Positions 35,713-43,954 of a stretch of DNA of 64,000 nt are shown one piece after another (within the stretch, counting starts at the first letter, position 1; each line of letters starts with the position of its first letter). The DNA comes from Maritalea myrionectae DSM 19524. GTDB lineage: Bacteria; Pseudomonadota; Alphaproteobacteria; Rhizobiales; Devosiaceae. Below the pieces are notes generated by a model, which was not told the DNA's origin, searched no databases, and saw only the letters and a list, made by a program, of their open reading frames with translations. The stretch covers positions 434,001 through 498,000 of the forward strand of contig NZ_AUHV01000003.1 in NCBI RefSeq assembly GCF_000423365.1, read 5' to 3'. A program made the translations under genes and the position numbers.

Positions 35713-37041
35713 ATGAGTAAATTGAACATTGCCGTCGTCGGCTCAGGTATCTCAGGTTTAAGCGCGGCTTGGTTGCTGTCCAAAAACCATAACGTGACCC
35801 TATACGAAGCCAATGATTATTTGGGGGGCCATTCAAACACGGTTGAAGCACCCGTGCCTGAAGGCAATATTCCGGTCGACACAGGCTTTATCGTTTACAA
35901 CGAGCCAAACTACCCCAACTTGTCAGCTCTGTTTGAGCATTTTGACCTGCCGACAAAACATACGGATATGAGCTTCTCATTCACCATGAATGGGGGCAAA
36001 TATGAATATTCGGGTTCAGGCCTCAACGGGTTCTTTGGCCAACGCCGCAATGTGGCCAACCCCATGCATTGGAGCCAATTGGCCGACATCTTACGGTTTT
36101 TTAAATCCGCTCAATCGCGCATCGCCACCTATAACCAGGAAATTTCCCTGGGTGATTTTTTGGCGCGCGAAGGCTATGACCGCCCCTTCATTGATAATCA
36201 CATTATCCCCATGGGTGCCGCCATCTGGTCCACCAAAGCCAAGGCGATGATGGATTATCCGGCGCAAACATTCATCAATTTCTACCACAATCACGCGTTG
36301 ATGAAGGCCATTCAAAAACCGGATTGGCGCACTGTGATTGGCGGCAGCCGCGAATATGTAAAATGCATGATCGCCGACTCGAATATCGATGTGCATCTAT
36401 CCACACCGATCAAAAAGATCATGCGCCACCCAAATTATGTGCACATCGAAGATGGCAATGGCGTTTTGCGCCCGTTTGACCATGTGGTGATGGCCAGCCA
36501 CGCTGACCAAAGCCTTGCGATGCTCGACGATGCCAGCGCAGCGGAACAGAATTTGTTGCGCCACTTCCCTTACCAGCCGAACAAAGCTGTGTTGCACACC
36601 GATGATGCTTGGATGCCAAAGCGCAAACGACTTTGGTCATGCTGGAACTATTTGAAGCAAACGGTGAACGGCGAAGATGAATTGTGCGTCACTTATTGGA
36701 TGAACGAACTGCAGCATTTGGAGACCAAAACTGATCTGTTCGTGACCCTCAATCCGACACGTGACATTCACCCCAAAGCGGTCATCCAAAGCTTTGATTA
36801 TATGCACCCGGTTTTCGACAGCGAGTCAATCGAAGCGCAAAAAGACCTGTGGCAGCTACAGGGGAAAAACCGCACCTGGTTCTGTGGCGCTTATTTTGGC
36901 TATGGCTTCCATGAGGATGGTATCCAGTCCGGCTTGGCTGTCGCCGAGCAATTGGGCGGCCAAGCCCGCCCGTGGCAGGTTGAAAATGAATCCGGCCGCA
37001 TCAACGTGACACCATTGGCACCGCGCGAGGCAGCAGAATGA
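35713..37041 (+). CDS. FAD-dependent oxidoreductase, COG2907 type (RpoE-regulon/UfaD-like)
   Basis: This amine-oxidase-like flavoprotein of 442 residues starts with the FAD-binding 'IAVVGSGISGLSAAWLLSKNHNVTLYEANDYLGGHSNTVEAP' and ends with 'WFCGAYFGYGFHEDGIQSGLAVAEQL'. The closest known relatives I recall are the R. sphaeroides RSP_1091-type proteins of the RpoE regulon, linked to modified (methylated, furan) fatty acids. The next gene, DUF1365, accompanies it there too, and its start overlaps this stop. A lipid substrate is therefore likely, by analogy only. No cyclopropane-synthase homologue is present in the window. Confidence 0.85.
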   Translation: MSKLNIAVVGSGISGLSAAWLLSKNHNVTLYEANDYLGGHSNTVEAPVPEGNIPVDTGFIVYNEPNYPNLSALFEHFDLPTKHTDMSFSFTMNGGKYEYSGSGLNGFFGQRRNVANPMHWSQLADILRFFKSAQSRIATYNQEISLGDFLAREGYDRPFIDNHIIPMGAAIWSTKAKAMMDYPAQTFINFYHNHALMKAIQKPDWRTVIGGSREYVKCMIADSNIDVHLSTPIKKIMRHPNYVHIEDGNGVLRPFDHVVMASHADQSLAMLDDASAAEQNLLRHFPYQPNKAVLHTDDAWMPKRKRLWSCWNYLKQTVNGEDELCVTYWMNELQHLETKTDLFVTLNPTRDIHPKAVIQSFDYMHPVFDSESIEAQKDLWQLQGKNRTWFCGAYFGYGFHEDGIQSGLAVAEQLGGQARPWQVENESGRINVTPLAPREAAE

Positions 37042-37820
37042 TGGAAAGCGCAGTTTATGATGGCATCGTAACGCACAAGCGGCTGCGGCCGGTTGAGCAT
37101 AAATTGCGCTATGGCGTGTTCAACCTGTTTGTCGAAGTCGATGATTTGGACCGCACCGCTGAACATTTAAAACTGTTTAGCCACAACAAATTCAATCTCT
37201 TGTCTTTGCACGACAAAGATTTTGGCGACGGTACAGGACAAGACCTTCCGGGCTATTTGAAGGATCTGGCCGAAAAAGCTGGTGTTGAATCTGAGAAGCT
37301 GCGCTTTTTCATGCTCGCCTATCCGCGAATTCTCAATTTCGCCTTTAATCCGTTGACCACCTATTACGCGGTAGAACGCGGCAAAATCAAATTGATGATC
37401 TATGAGGTGCGCAACACATTTGGCGAGCGCCATACCTATGTGATCCCGGCAGGGGAAGCCGAAGATGGCGTGATTTGGCAAGATTGTGCGAAGCAATTTT
37501 ACGTCTCACCATTCAACAATGTCGAAGGCAATTATCGCTTTCATGTGACCAAACCCGGCGAAGAACTGACCTTGGGCGTCGCGCTTAAAGATGCGGAGGG
37601 TGCCCTGCTCAATGCCTTTGTGCATGGGGAGCAAAAGCCCCTTACCGACATGCAACTACTAAAGTCTCTCGGCCGAACAGGCTGGATGACAATGAAAGTG
37701 GTGTTTGGCATCAACTTTGAAGCGCTGAAGTTGTGGATTAAAGGGTTGCGTCCCAAGCCCAAGCCAGACGCGCCCAAACGCGCCATCGCGATTTTCAAAA
37801 AACCACATAATGTTGACTAA
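37038..37820 (+). CDS. DUF1365 domain protein
   Basis: This soluble protein of 260 residues matches DUF1365: 'YDGIVTHKRLRPVEHKLRYGVFNLFVEVDDLD', 'AYPRILNFAFNPLTTYYAVERG', 'EVRNTFGERHTYVIP' and 'KQFYVSPFNNVEGNYRFHVTKPGEELTLGV'. No enzymatic activity is established. It overlaps the flavin oxidoreductase stop by four bases, so the two products are made together. They are often found beside a cyclopropane-fatty-acid synthase and a short-chain dehydrogenase in other genomes. Here the dehydrogenase lies just past the end, on the other strand. Confidence 0.88.
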   Translation: MMESAVYDGIVTHKRLRPVEHKLRYGVFNLFVEVDDLDRTAEHLKLFSHNKFNLLSLHDKDFGDGTGQDLPGYLKDLAEKAGVESEKLRFFMLAYPRILNFAFNPLTTYYAVERGKIKLMIYEVRNTFGERHTYVIPAGEAEDGVIWQDCAKQFYVSPFNNVEGNYRFHVTKPGEELTLGVALKDAEGALLNAFVHGEQKPLTDMQLLKSLGRTGWMTMKVVFGINFEALKLWIKGLRPKPKPDAPKRAIAIFKKPHNVD

Positions 37821-37829
37821 ACAACGCGG

Positions 37830-38582
37830 CTAAATCGAAGCCCTGATCCGGCGCATCACAAACAGGTAGAGCCAGTTTGGGGCCACTCGCAACATCTTCA
37901 TCACCAGCGTAAAGCCGAATGGGAATGAGATTTCAAACTTGCGTTTGGCCAATCCCTTATAAAGCGCGTCTGCTGCCTCGTCGGCTGACATCAGACCCGG
38001 CATGGGAAATGGGTTATCTTGCGTCAACGGTGTATCCACAAAACCCGGATTAACGATGCTCACACCAATATTGTGCGGCTCCAATTCGACCTTTAAAATC
38101 TCTGCCAGATTGATCAGCGCGGCCTTTGTTGGGCTGTAGGCGATGGAGCGCGGTAAGCCGCGATAGCCTGCAACCGAGGCGATGATGGCAATATGGCCGA
38201 CGCCACGGGTCTTCATCATGGGGATCAATTTGTCGACCGCGTTAAGGGTGCCAAAATAATTGACCTCCATGCCCGTACGAATGGGAGCCATGTCCATCTG
38301 GTCGCTGTCCATAATCGTCCAGGCACCCGCGCCAAGCACAACGAAATCGATGGGCGCACGGTCCGCAATCATATCGATTGCCGCGTTCATCATCGACACG
38401 TCGGTTACGTCCACCGGAAAGGCACGAATATTCTGGCCTTCAGAAACCAGTGAATTCAGCTTATCTTCAGAACGCGCAGAGACAGACACGAGCGCGCCAT
38501 CCGCATCGAGCTTTTTGGCCAAAGCCCGCCCAATCCCGGTGCTGGCGCCCGTGATCCAAATGTGTTTGCCTTTAAAGGACAT
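37830..38582 (-). CDS. Short-chain dehydrogenase/reductase
   Basis: This 250-residue SDR protein has the cofactor motif T-G-A-S-T-G-I-G near residue 11, the structural 'VLGAGA' in place of NNAG, and the catalytic Ser followed by Y-S-P-T-K ('IIASVAGYRGLPRSIAYSPTKAAL'). The C-terminal end 'LRVAPNWLYLFVMRRIRASI' is hydrophobic and could touch the membrane. It lies seven bases after chrR in the same direction, so it is probably the third gene of the rpoE-chrR operon. An SDR also occurs in the RpoE regulon of R. sphaeroides. The substrate is unknown. Confidence 0.87.
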   Translation of the reverse strand: MSFKGKHIWITGASTGIGRALAKKLDADGALVSVSARSEDKLNSLVSEGQNIRAFPVDVTDVSMMNAAIDMIADRAPIDFVVLGAGAWTIMDSDQMDMAPIRTGMEVNYFGTLNAVDKLIPMMKTRGVGHIAIIASVAGYRGLPRSIAYSPTKAALINLAEILKVELEPHNIGVSIVNPGFVDTPLTQDNPFPMPGLMSADEAADALYKGLAKRKFEISFPFGFTLVMKMLRVAPNWLYLFVMRRIRASI

Positions 38583-38589
38583 ATATCAC

Positions 38590-39252
38590 CTAAATCCGCA
38601 CGAAGGGCTGCATCAACCGAACGATCAGATCCTTAAACCGTGTGGGCGCTTCTGTCGCCACAAGACAAATACAGGCCTCGCCTGGCTCCACAATCGGCTG
38701 GTGCTCAATATCTTCGTCCAGGTCAGCCACATCGCCAGGGCCGAAAACGCCCAATTTATCGCGATAAGCACCTGAAAGAATAAGGGTCATCTCAGCGCCG
38801 CCATGCCCGTGCTCTGGCACGGCCATGCCTGGGGAAATGTTGAGCATATAAAGCGAAGACTCGCCTTTTTTGCCCTGCTGAATTTCATATTTGCGCACAC
38901 CGGGCGCAACCAGGCGCCAGCGCACATCATCCATATGGTCGCCAATCAAGGCCCGCAATGGCAAAGGCACATCACTATCTGGTGCTGATTTCTTGGGCAA
39001 ATCCACTTCAATTTGCTCATCAGCGCCCGAATCTAGGCGCGCCATCATCCGCTCAAACGCATCGTCAGACACAGGCGCCTGTGCCACATGATCCATCATA
39101 TGGCCGCCAATTTCTTCCGCATCGCGCGCCGCTTTTCGACATTTGTCACACATGGCCAAGTGCGCAGCCACCACCATGGTGAAGGCACTATCTAAATCGC
39201 CACTGGCATAACGCAACAAGGTTGCATCATCGAGATGGTGTTGGGTTGTCAT
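38590..39252 (-). CDS. chrR: ChrR-type zinc anti-sigma factor
   Basis: This 220-residue protein holds RpoE inactive until singlet oxygen triggers its loss. The N-terminal zinc-binding anti-sigma domain has H6, H31, C35 and C38, the same numbers as in R. sphaeroides ChrR. The C-terminal cupin-like domain has H148, H150, E154 and H184, the ligand set of that protein shifted by seven. A Cys pair (C194, C196) is also present at the matching place. All known determinants are therefore intact. The start overlaps the sigma factor stop by four bases. Confidence 0.95.
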   Translation of the reverse strand: MTTQHHLDDATLLRYASGDLDSAFTMVVAAHLAMCDKCRKAARDAEEIGGHMMDHVAQAPVSDDAFERMMARLDSGADEQIEVDLPKKSAPDSDVPLPLRALIGDHMDDVRWRLVAPGVRKYEIQQGKKGESSLYMLNISPGMAVPEHGHGGAEMTLILSGAYRDKLGVFGPGDVADLDEDIEHQPIVEPGEACICLVATEAPTRFKDLIVRLMQPFVRI

Positions 39253-39848
39253 CGCACCGCCTCCAACTTAGATTTCATTTTTCCATATGCTAGCCGCATA
39301 CGAGATTTCACAGTGCCCAAAGGCAGACCCAGCTTTTCCGCAATTTCACTTTGCGACATGTCTTCTATAAATCCCAATTCGATGATCTGCCGCTGTTCTT
39401 CAGGCAACTCGGACAGCGCTTCGCTGACCCGTTCCGCCCGCTCGGTTGCAAACATTTCGTCTTCTCCCGAGGCGACATCACTTTCCATTTCAATTTCATA
39501 AACATCATCATAGGGCCGTGAAGACGCACGTCGCAGCAAATCAATCCGTGCATTCCGCGCCACAGTGAACACCCAAGCATTCACCGAACCACGGTCAGGG
39601 GCATAAAGCTTTGCTTTACGCCACACGGTCATCATTACATCCTGCATCAAATCCTCGGCTTGGCTCTCATTGCTCCCCGCTTTGAGGAGCACAGCCTTCA
39701 CCCGGGGCGCAAAGTACGAAAATAAGAACTGGAACGATTCCCGATCCTGAACCTCAGCAACACGGACCATAGCCTGCTTCAAAAGCGTTGGATCATCTGC
39801 CGTGCCTATATTTTCGTCATTGTGTGCCAAATTTAACGCCGATCGCAT
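39249..39848 (-). CDS. rpoE: ECF RNA polymerase sigma factor RpoE (ChrR-controlled group)
   Basis: This sigma factor of 199 residues has region 2 ('SQAEDLMQDVMMTVWRKAKLYAPDRGSVNAWVFTVARNARIDLLRR') and region 4 ('LPEEQRQIIELGFIEDMSQSEIAEKLGLPLGTVKSRMRLAYGKMKSKL'). Pairing with a ChrR-type anti-sigma gene places it in the ECF11 group, which recognises TGATCC / TAAGA-like promoters. The response covers singlet oxygen and organic peroxides. A TGATCC box upstream (39919-39914) hints at autoregulation. Confidence 0.95.
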   Translation of the reverse strand: MRSALNLAHNDENIGTADDPTLLKQAMVRVAEVQDRESFQFLFSYFAPRVKAVLLKAGSNESQAEDLMQDVMMTVWRKAKLYAPDRGSVNAWVFTVARNARIDLLRRASSRPYDDVYEIEMESDVASGEDEMFATERAERVSEALSELPEEQRQIIELGFIEDMSQSEIAEKLGLPLGTVKSRMRLAYGKMKSKLEAVR

Positions 39849-39913
39849 ATTTGGACCCTTTGTGACTGTTCTTTGCCTAATTAACGGGCGGCATCAGAAT
39901 TCGGTTCACATCC

Positions 39914-39919
39914 GGATCA
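39914..39919 (-). promoter_or_regulatory. RpoE-type -35 box upstream of rpoE
   Basis: TGATCC reads toward rpoE, 66 bases before its ATG. The expected -10 position (GATGCC or TGATGC) is a poor match, so autoregulation is plausible but not shown. Confidence 0.35.
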
Positions 39920-39946
39920 AAAAATAATTTCAATAATATTCGCACC

Positions 39947-40279
39947 TTAACCGATAAGTTTGGCTTGTACATCCCCTTGCCATCCGAGATGCTTCTTGTC
40001 GCCCTCCACAATGACCGGACGCTTCATCAGGCTAGGGTTTTCAGCCAACAAATCCAAGGGATCGCGCTGCCGTTCTTCTTCGCTCAAACCGCGCCATGTG
40101 GTGGACTTTTTATTGACCAGCCTATCAACGCCAAACGCATCCAAAAACACCACAAGCTGATCTTTGCCAAGCGGTTCCTTTTTCACATCGTGAAACGCCA
40201 CATCACGCCCCGCTGCCTCCAGCGCTTTGGTCGCCTTGCGGCAGGTGTCACAGTTTTTGAGACCATACAGTGCAAGCAT
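39947..40279 (-). CDS. ArsC/Spx-family thioredoxin-fold protein (YffB-like)
   Basis: This protein of 110 residues fits the ArsC-family reductase group: 'LYGLKNCDTCRKATKALEAAG' with C10-x-x-C13, then 'VNKKSTTWRGLSEEER' and 'NPSLMKRPVIVEGDKKHLGW'. The R-P-V region is typical of the family. Arsenate reduction is not implied; YffB-type members have unknown thiol partners. The ATG at 40279 has GAGGA five bases before it and follows the P1 peptidase stop by one base, so the two are coupled. Confidence 0.87.
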   Translation of the reverse strand: MLALYGLKNCDTCRKATKALEAAGRDVAFHDVKKEPLGKDQLVVFLDAFGVDRLVNKKSTTWRGLSEEERQRDPLDLLAENPSLMKRPVIVEGDKKHLGWQGDVQAKLIG

Positions 40280-40280
40280 T

Positions 40281-41318
40281 TTATCCTCTTTCATAAAAAT
40301 CTCGCCAGCGCGGCAACAGGCTGCCATCATATCCTTCGTGTGGCTCACTGTGCCATAGGGCATTCAGAATGGCGTTTTCGGTGGCTTCGACACCAGCCAA
40401 GAAAACTTTGTCTGCATGTCGGTCCGACAGCCGCTGCTGAACTACGATGTCATCATCATTCAGTTTCCGCGCATTTTGCGTTGAGAACGCCAAGGCAACG
40501 TCACCGCTATGATGGCCATAATGGCTGCCCAATCGCCCCAAAGCCGCCGCTGCGCGCAGCGACAATCGGGAGAGTTGCAAACTGTCGAGCGGCAGGTCTG
40601 TGGCCATCACGATGATGATGGACCCTGCATCTGGGCTATCAGGCGTCTGATCGGTAAACTTTTGTGGATTTTGGCCAAACACACGAATGTTCGACCGTTG
40701 GCCAAAATTCGACAGCACAAATGACCCAAGCGTATAGGTTTGTTCGCCGATTTGAACTTTGCGCGATGCGCTGCCAAGGCCACCTGCGAACCCAAAGGTA
40801 CACATGCCGGTTCCCGCCCCGACAGTGCCCTGAGCAAAGGTCGTGTCGCACTGGTCCAGCGCCGCTTCGACCAAATCGCCATCAATGCCGATGGCCTGAA
40901 TATCGTTGACACGGCCATCATTACATTCAAACACCAGCGGGTTGACGGTGGCGCTGCCATTCCGCCCAATTTGCGGATTTTCAGCGATGGCACGTTCAAT
41001 CAAAACTTGCGAGGCAATGCCCACGCCAAGCGTATTGGTGAACACAATTGGCGTTTCAATTTCGCCCAATTCAGGCACCTGAACCAGCCCCGCCGACTTG
41101 CCAAAACCGTTGATGACCGCGCATCCGGCAGGCAGTTTGTTGGCGTAAATATTATCCGCCATGGGCAGCAAAGCCGTTACCCCGGTGCGGGCGTTGCCTT
41201 GCATATTTTGCACATGGCCGACGCGCACCCCTTCCACGTCGCAAATCGAATTGGTGCGCCCTGTGGGCAATTGCCAATATCCAATGGCAGCGTCATCAAA
41301 GGGGGCATAACTCATCAA
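40281..41318 (-). CDS. P1 family peptidase (DmpA/BapA-type aminopeptidase)
   Basis: This 345-residue protein is an Ntn-hydrolase-like DmpA-fold enzyme that self-cleaves into two subunits. N-terminal features are 'NSICDVEGVRVGHVQNMQGNARTGVTALLPM' and 'GFGKSAGLVQVPELGEIETPIVFTNTLGVG'. The expected cleavage and nucleophile region lies in 'DAGSIIIVMATDLPLDSLQLSRLSLRAAAALGRLGSHYGHHSGDVALAFST'. DmpA members release N-terminal D- or beta-residues or hydrolyse esters; the substrate is unknown. There is no signal peptide. Confidence 0.88.
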   Translation of the reverse strand: MMSYAPFDDAAIGYWQLPTGRTNSICDVEGVRVGHVQNMQGNARTGVTALLPMADNIYANKLPAGCAVINGFGKSAGLVQVPELGEIETPIVFTNTLGVGIASQVLIERAIAENPQIGRNGSATVNPLVFECNDGRVNDIQAIGIDGDLVEAALDQCDTTFAQGTVGAGTGMCTFGFAGGLGSASRKVQIGEQTYTLGSFVLSNFGQRSNIRVFGQNPQKFTDQTPDSPDAGSIIIVMATDLPLDSLQLSRLSLRAAAALGRLGSHYGHHSGDVALAFSTQNARKLNDDDIVVQQRLSDRHADKVFLAGVEATENAILNALWHSEPHEGYDGSLLPRWRDFYERG

Positions 41319-41440
41319 TCAAATTTCCTGTTTACGGGTCGCCAGTTATTGGTTGCACCAAAATTTGTGTCATGCCAATCTCGCGCTGACCAGCCCCATC
41401 GTCATCTAATGACTGATTTTCCAAAATAGATTGCACCAAT

Positions 41441-42493
41441 ATGTACGAGAACCTCAAAACCCAAAATATCGACAATATCGCAGATTTTATTGATTTGCGG
41501 TCGGACACTGTGACCAAGCCAGATGCGCAATTGCGCGAAGTGATGGCGGCAGCGGATGTGGGTGATGATGTTTATGGGGACGACCCGAACGTCAATGCTT
41601 TGCAAGACGAAATGGCACAAAAGCTGGGCAAAGAGGCCGGGATTTTTCTGCCCTCGTCCACACAATCAAACCTGGTGGCGATGCTGACCCATAATCCACG
41701 CGGCCGCGAGATTGTGGTGGGGCGCAAATATCACATATTTAAATATGAAGCGGGCGGCGCTGCCGTTTTAGGCGGCCTGACTTATGACCCATTGCCGGTC
41801 CAAGAGGATGGCGGGCTCAACGCCGAAGATATCCACGCGGCCATCAAGCCGAACGACAGTCACTTCCCCATCAGCACCACCTTGGTGTTGGAAAACACAC
41901 ACTCCGGCCAAGCCGTGAGCATGGAGCGCACCATAGCCGCGGCTGACGCGGGCCGCGCTCACAATATGAACATACACCTTGATGGCGCGCGCATGTTCAA
42001 TGCCTGCGTAAAATTGGGCGTAGACGCCCCCACCATGGCCGCGCCGTTCGACAGCATCAATATCTGCCTGTCGAAAGGCTTGGGCGCCCCAGTCGGCGCA
42101 GTGCTTGTGGGCAGCAAAGACTTTATCCACCAGGCCAAGCGCTGGCGGAAAATGTTGGGCGGCGGCATGCGGCAGGCTGGCATCATTGCCGCAGCGGGCC
42201 GATTTGCCCTGCACAATTATGTAGATGATTTGGCAGAAGATCACCGTCGCACCAAACATCTCGCCGATGCGTTGCGCGAAACCGGGCGCTATGATGTGAC
42301 CTATCAGGACAATCAAACCAATATGCTGTTTGTGCATCTTGAAAAAGACCGCGCCAAAAAGCTTGGTGCCCATATGCGCGACAACAAAATCATCGTTTCG
42401 GCCGGCACTGAAAGCCGCATCGTGTTGCACCGCAACATCGATGACAATCAGCTCGACCAAATCATTTCAGCCTTCAAAAGCTTTAACGGATAA
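41441..42493 (+). CDS. ltaE: Low-specificity L-threonine aldolase
   Basis: This PLP enzyme splits threonine or allo-threonine into glycine and acetaldehyde and can act on other 3-hydroxy amino acids. It has 350 residues. Family marks are 'DLRSDTVTKPDAQLREVM', 'GDDVYGDDPNVNALQDEMA', the stacking region 'EAGIFLPSSTQSNLVAMLTH', and the PLP lysine K212 in 'ICLSKGLGAPVGAVLVGS'. Two bases separate it from the next gene, an FAD oxidoreductase. The pair may degrade one hydroxylated or N-modified amino acid; that link is inference. Confidence 0.92.
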   Translation: MYENLKTQNIDNIADFIDLRSDTVTKPDAQLREVMAAADVGDDVYGDDPNVNALQDEMAQKLGKEAGIFLPSSTQSNLVAMLTHNPRGREIVVGRKYHIFKYEAGGAAVLGGLTYDPLPVQEDGGLNAEDIHAAIKPNDSHFPISTTLVLENTHSGQAVSMERTIAAADAGRAHNMNIHLDGARMFNACVKLGVDAPTMAAPFDSINICLSKGLGAPVGAVLVGSKDFIHQAKRWRKMLGGGMRQAGIIAAAGRFALHNYVDDLAEDHRRTKHLADALRETGRYDVTYQDNQTNMLFVHLEKDRAKKLGAHMRDNKIIVSAGTESRIVLHRNIDDNQLDQIISAFKSFNG

Positions 42494-42495
42494 CC

Positions 42496-43785
42496 ATGAC
42501 ATCAACCCCGCACACCAACCTTTGGCAAGCCACCGCAAACGCCCCGCAATTTGATCAGACCCATGATCAGCAAAGCGTCGATCTCGCCATTATTGGTGGC
42601 GGGTTTTCCGGTTGCGCTGCTGCACTTGAAGCGGCCAAGGCAGGCTTGAACGTGATTTTACTGGAAGCCGAAACCATCGGCTTTGGTGGCTCTGGCCGGA
42701 ACGTTGGGCTGGTGAATGCCGGGCTGTGGACGCCACCGCAGGAGGTGGAAGATACGCTGGGCCTGCAGGCGGGGCAAAAGCTGAATACCGCCCTCGCGGC
42801 GGCCCCCGATCTCGTGTTCAACTTGATCGAACAGCATCAAATTCAATGTGACGCAGTGCGCAATGGCACACTGCATTGCGCTCAAAGCCATCATCACAAG
42901 AAAGACTTGGACAAACGGCTGCGCCAGCTGACCGCCCGCGGCGCACCAGTGGAGATGTTGAGTGAAGCGGAAACGCAAAAGCGCCTTGGCTCCACCCATT
43001 TTGTGGCCAGCTTGTTTGATCCCCGTGCAGGCACCATCCATCCCTTAAAATTTGCCCAAGGATTGGCGAAAGCAGCACAGGATGCGGGGGCAAAAATTGT
43101 CGAACATTGCCCGGCAACAGCAGTGCAACAAGATGGCACCTGGCGCGTGGCCACCCGGCAGGGCGAGTTCAAAGCCAATTATGTGATTATCGCCACCAAC
43201 GCTTACGATCATAAGCATGTGCGACACTCAAAAGATCAATTCTCGACGGTGCAGTTTTTCCAATCCGCCACAGCGCCGCTAACCGATGCGCAGGCCGCAA
43301 AAATCCTTCCCAATCGCGAAGGCACATGGGACTGCGCCACAGTAATGACCAGCTTGCGGCTCGACGCAGAAAACCGACTGATATTGGGCGCCATCGGCAG
43401 CTTGGACCATGCCTCCGCCCTCTTCCACAAACTGTGGGGACGGCAAAAACTGCGCGACCTATATCCAGAACTCGCCGACCTGCCCTTCACCCACCAATGG
43501 TGCGGTAAAATCGCGATGACCGCCGATCATTTGCCAAAGATTTTGGATCTCGGCGGCAAAGGCTTTGCGCCTTTCGGCTATTCAGGTCGCGGTATTGGCC
43601 CTGGCACTTTGTTTGGCACTCAAATGGTCAAAGCGCTCATCAACAGTGACGAAACCGTACTGCCAATTGCGCCCATCACACAATATGATGAGAGTTTTAC
43701 CGGCCTAAAATCCGCCTATTATGAATGTGGCGCGACGGCCGTGCATACTGCCTATCCGGTGTTGAAACATCTGAACATCGGGTAG
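42496..43785 (+). CDS. FAD-dependent amino acid/amine oxidase (DAO family, PuuB-like)
   Basis: This flavoprotein has 429 residues. A polar stretch of about 30 residues precedes the FAD fold 'VDLAIIGGGFSGCAAALEAAKAGLNVILLEAETIGFGGSGRNVGLVNAG', whose GGSGRN continuation is typical of gamma-glutamylputrescine oxidase-like enzymes. The C-terminal 'FAPFGYSGRGIGPGTLFGTQMVKALI' closes the FAD site. The substrate is an amine or amino acid that cannot be named. It is transcribed with the threonine aldolase gene. Confidence 0.87.
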   Translation: MTSTPHTNLWQATANAPQFDQTHDQQSVDLAIIGGGFSGCAAALEAAKAGLNVILLEAETIGFGGSGRNVGLVNAGLWTPPQEVEDTLGLQAGQKLNTALAAAPDLVFNLIEQHQIQCDAVRNGTLHCAQSHHHKKDLDKRLRQLTARGAPVEMLSEAETQKRLGSTHFVASLFDPRAGTIHPLKFAQGLAKAAQDAGAKIVEHCPATAVQQDGTWRVATRQGEFKANYVIIATNAYDHKHVRHSKDQFSTVQFFQSATAPLTDAQAAKILPNREGTWDCATVMTSLRLDAENRLILGAIGSLDHASALFHKLWGRQKLRDLYPELADLPFTHQWCGKIAMTADHLPKILDLGGKGFAPFGYSGRGIGPGTLFGTQMVKALINSDETVLPIAPITQYDESFTGLKSAYYECGATAVHTAYPVLKHLNIG

Positions 43786-43827
43786 CCACACTGCTGTCCA
43801 CAGGCAAATAGGAATATGTTCCGCTTT

Positions 43828-43844
43828 CTTAGAACCATTCTAAG
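43828..43844. promoter_or_regulatory. Irr-box (ICE)-like palindrome before the imelysin operon
   Basis: CTTAGAA and TTCTAAG form a perfect 7-bp dyad around CCA. It resembles the iron-control element bound by Irr in Rhizobiales and Rhodobacterales (TTTAGAA-N3-TTCTAAA). The centre lies about 119 bases before the TTG start at 43955. The rest of the 169-base gap is very AT-rich. Confidence 0.65.
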
Positions 43845-43954
43845 TTATTGATTTTTCTATTGATTTTTTAAACATGATCAATTAACTCATATTTATACGG
43901 GCAAACATAATCGATATTTTGTCCCATTTTTTGACCTAAAGAGGAGGTCGGGCC

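Noticed and set aside
39947-40279. Arsenate reductase as a function for the ArsC-like protein
   Set aside because: The family match is to the YffB-like group; no ars genes are near and the arsenate-type context is missing.
40740-41429. Plus-strand open frame of 229 codons
   Set aside because: It is antisense to the P1 peptidase, which has conserved motifs along its length.
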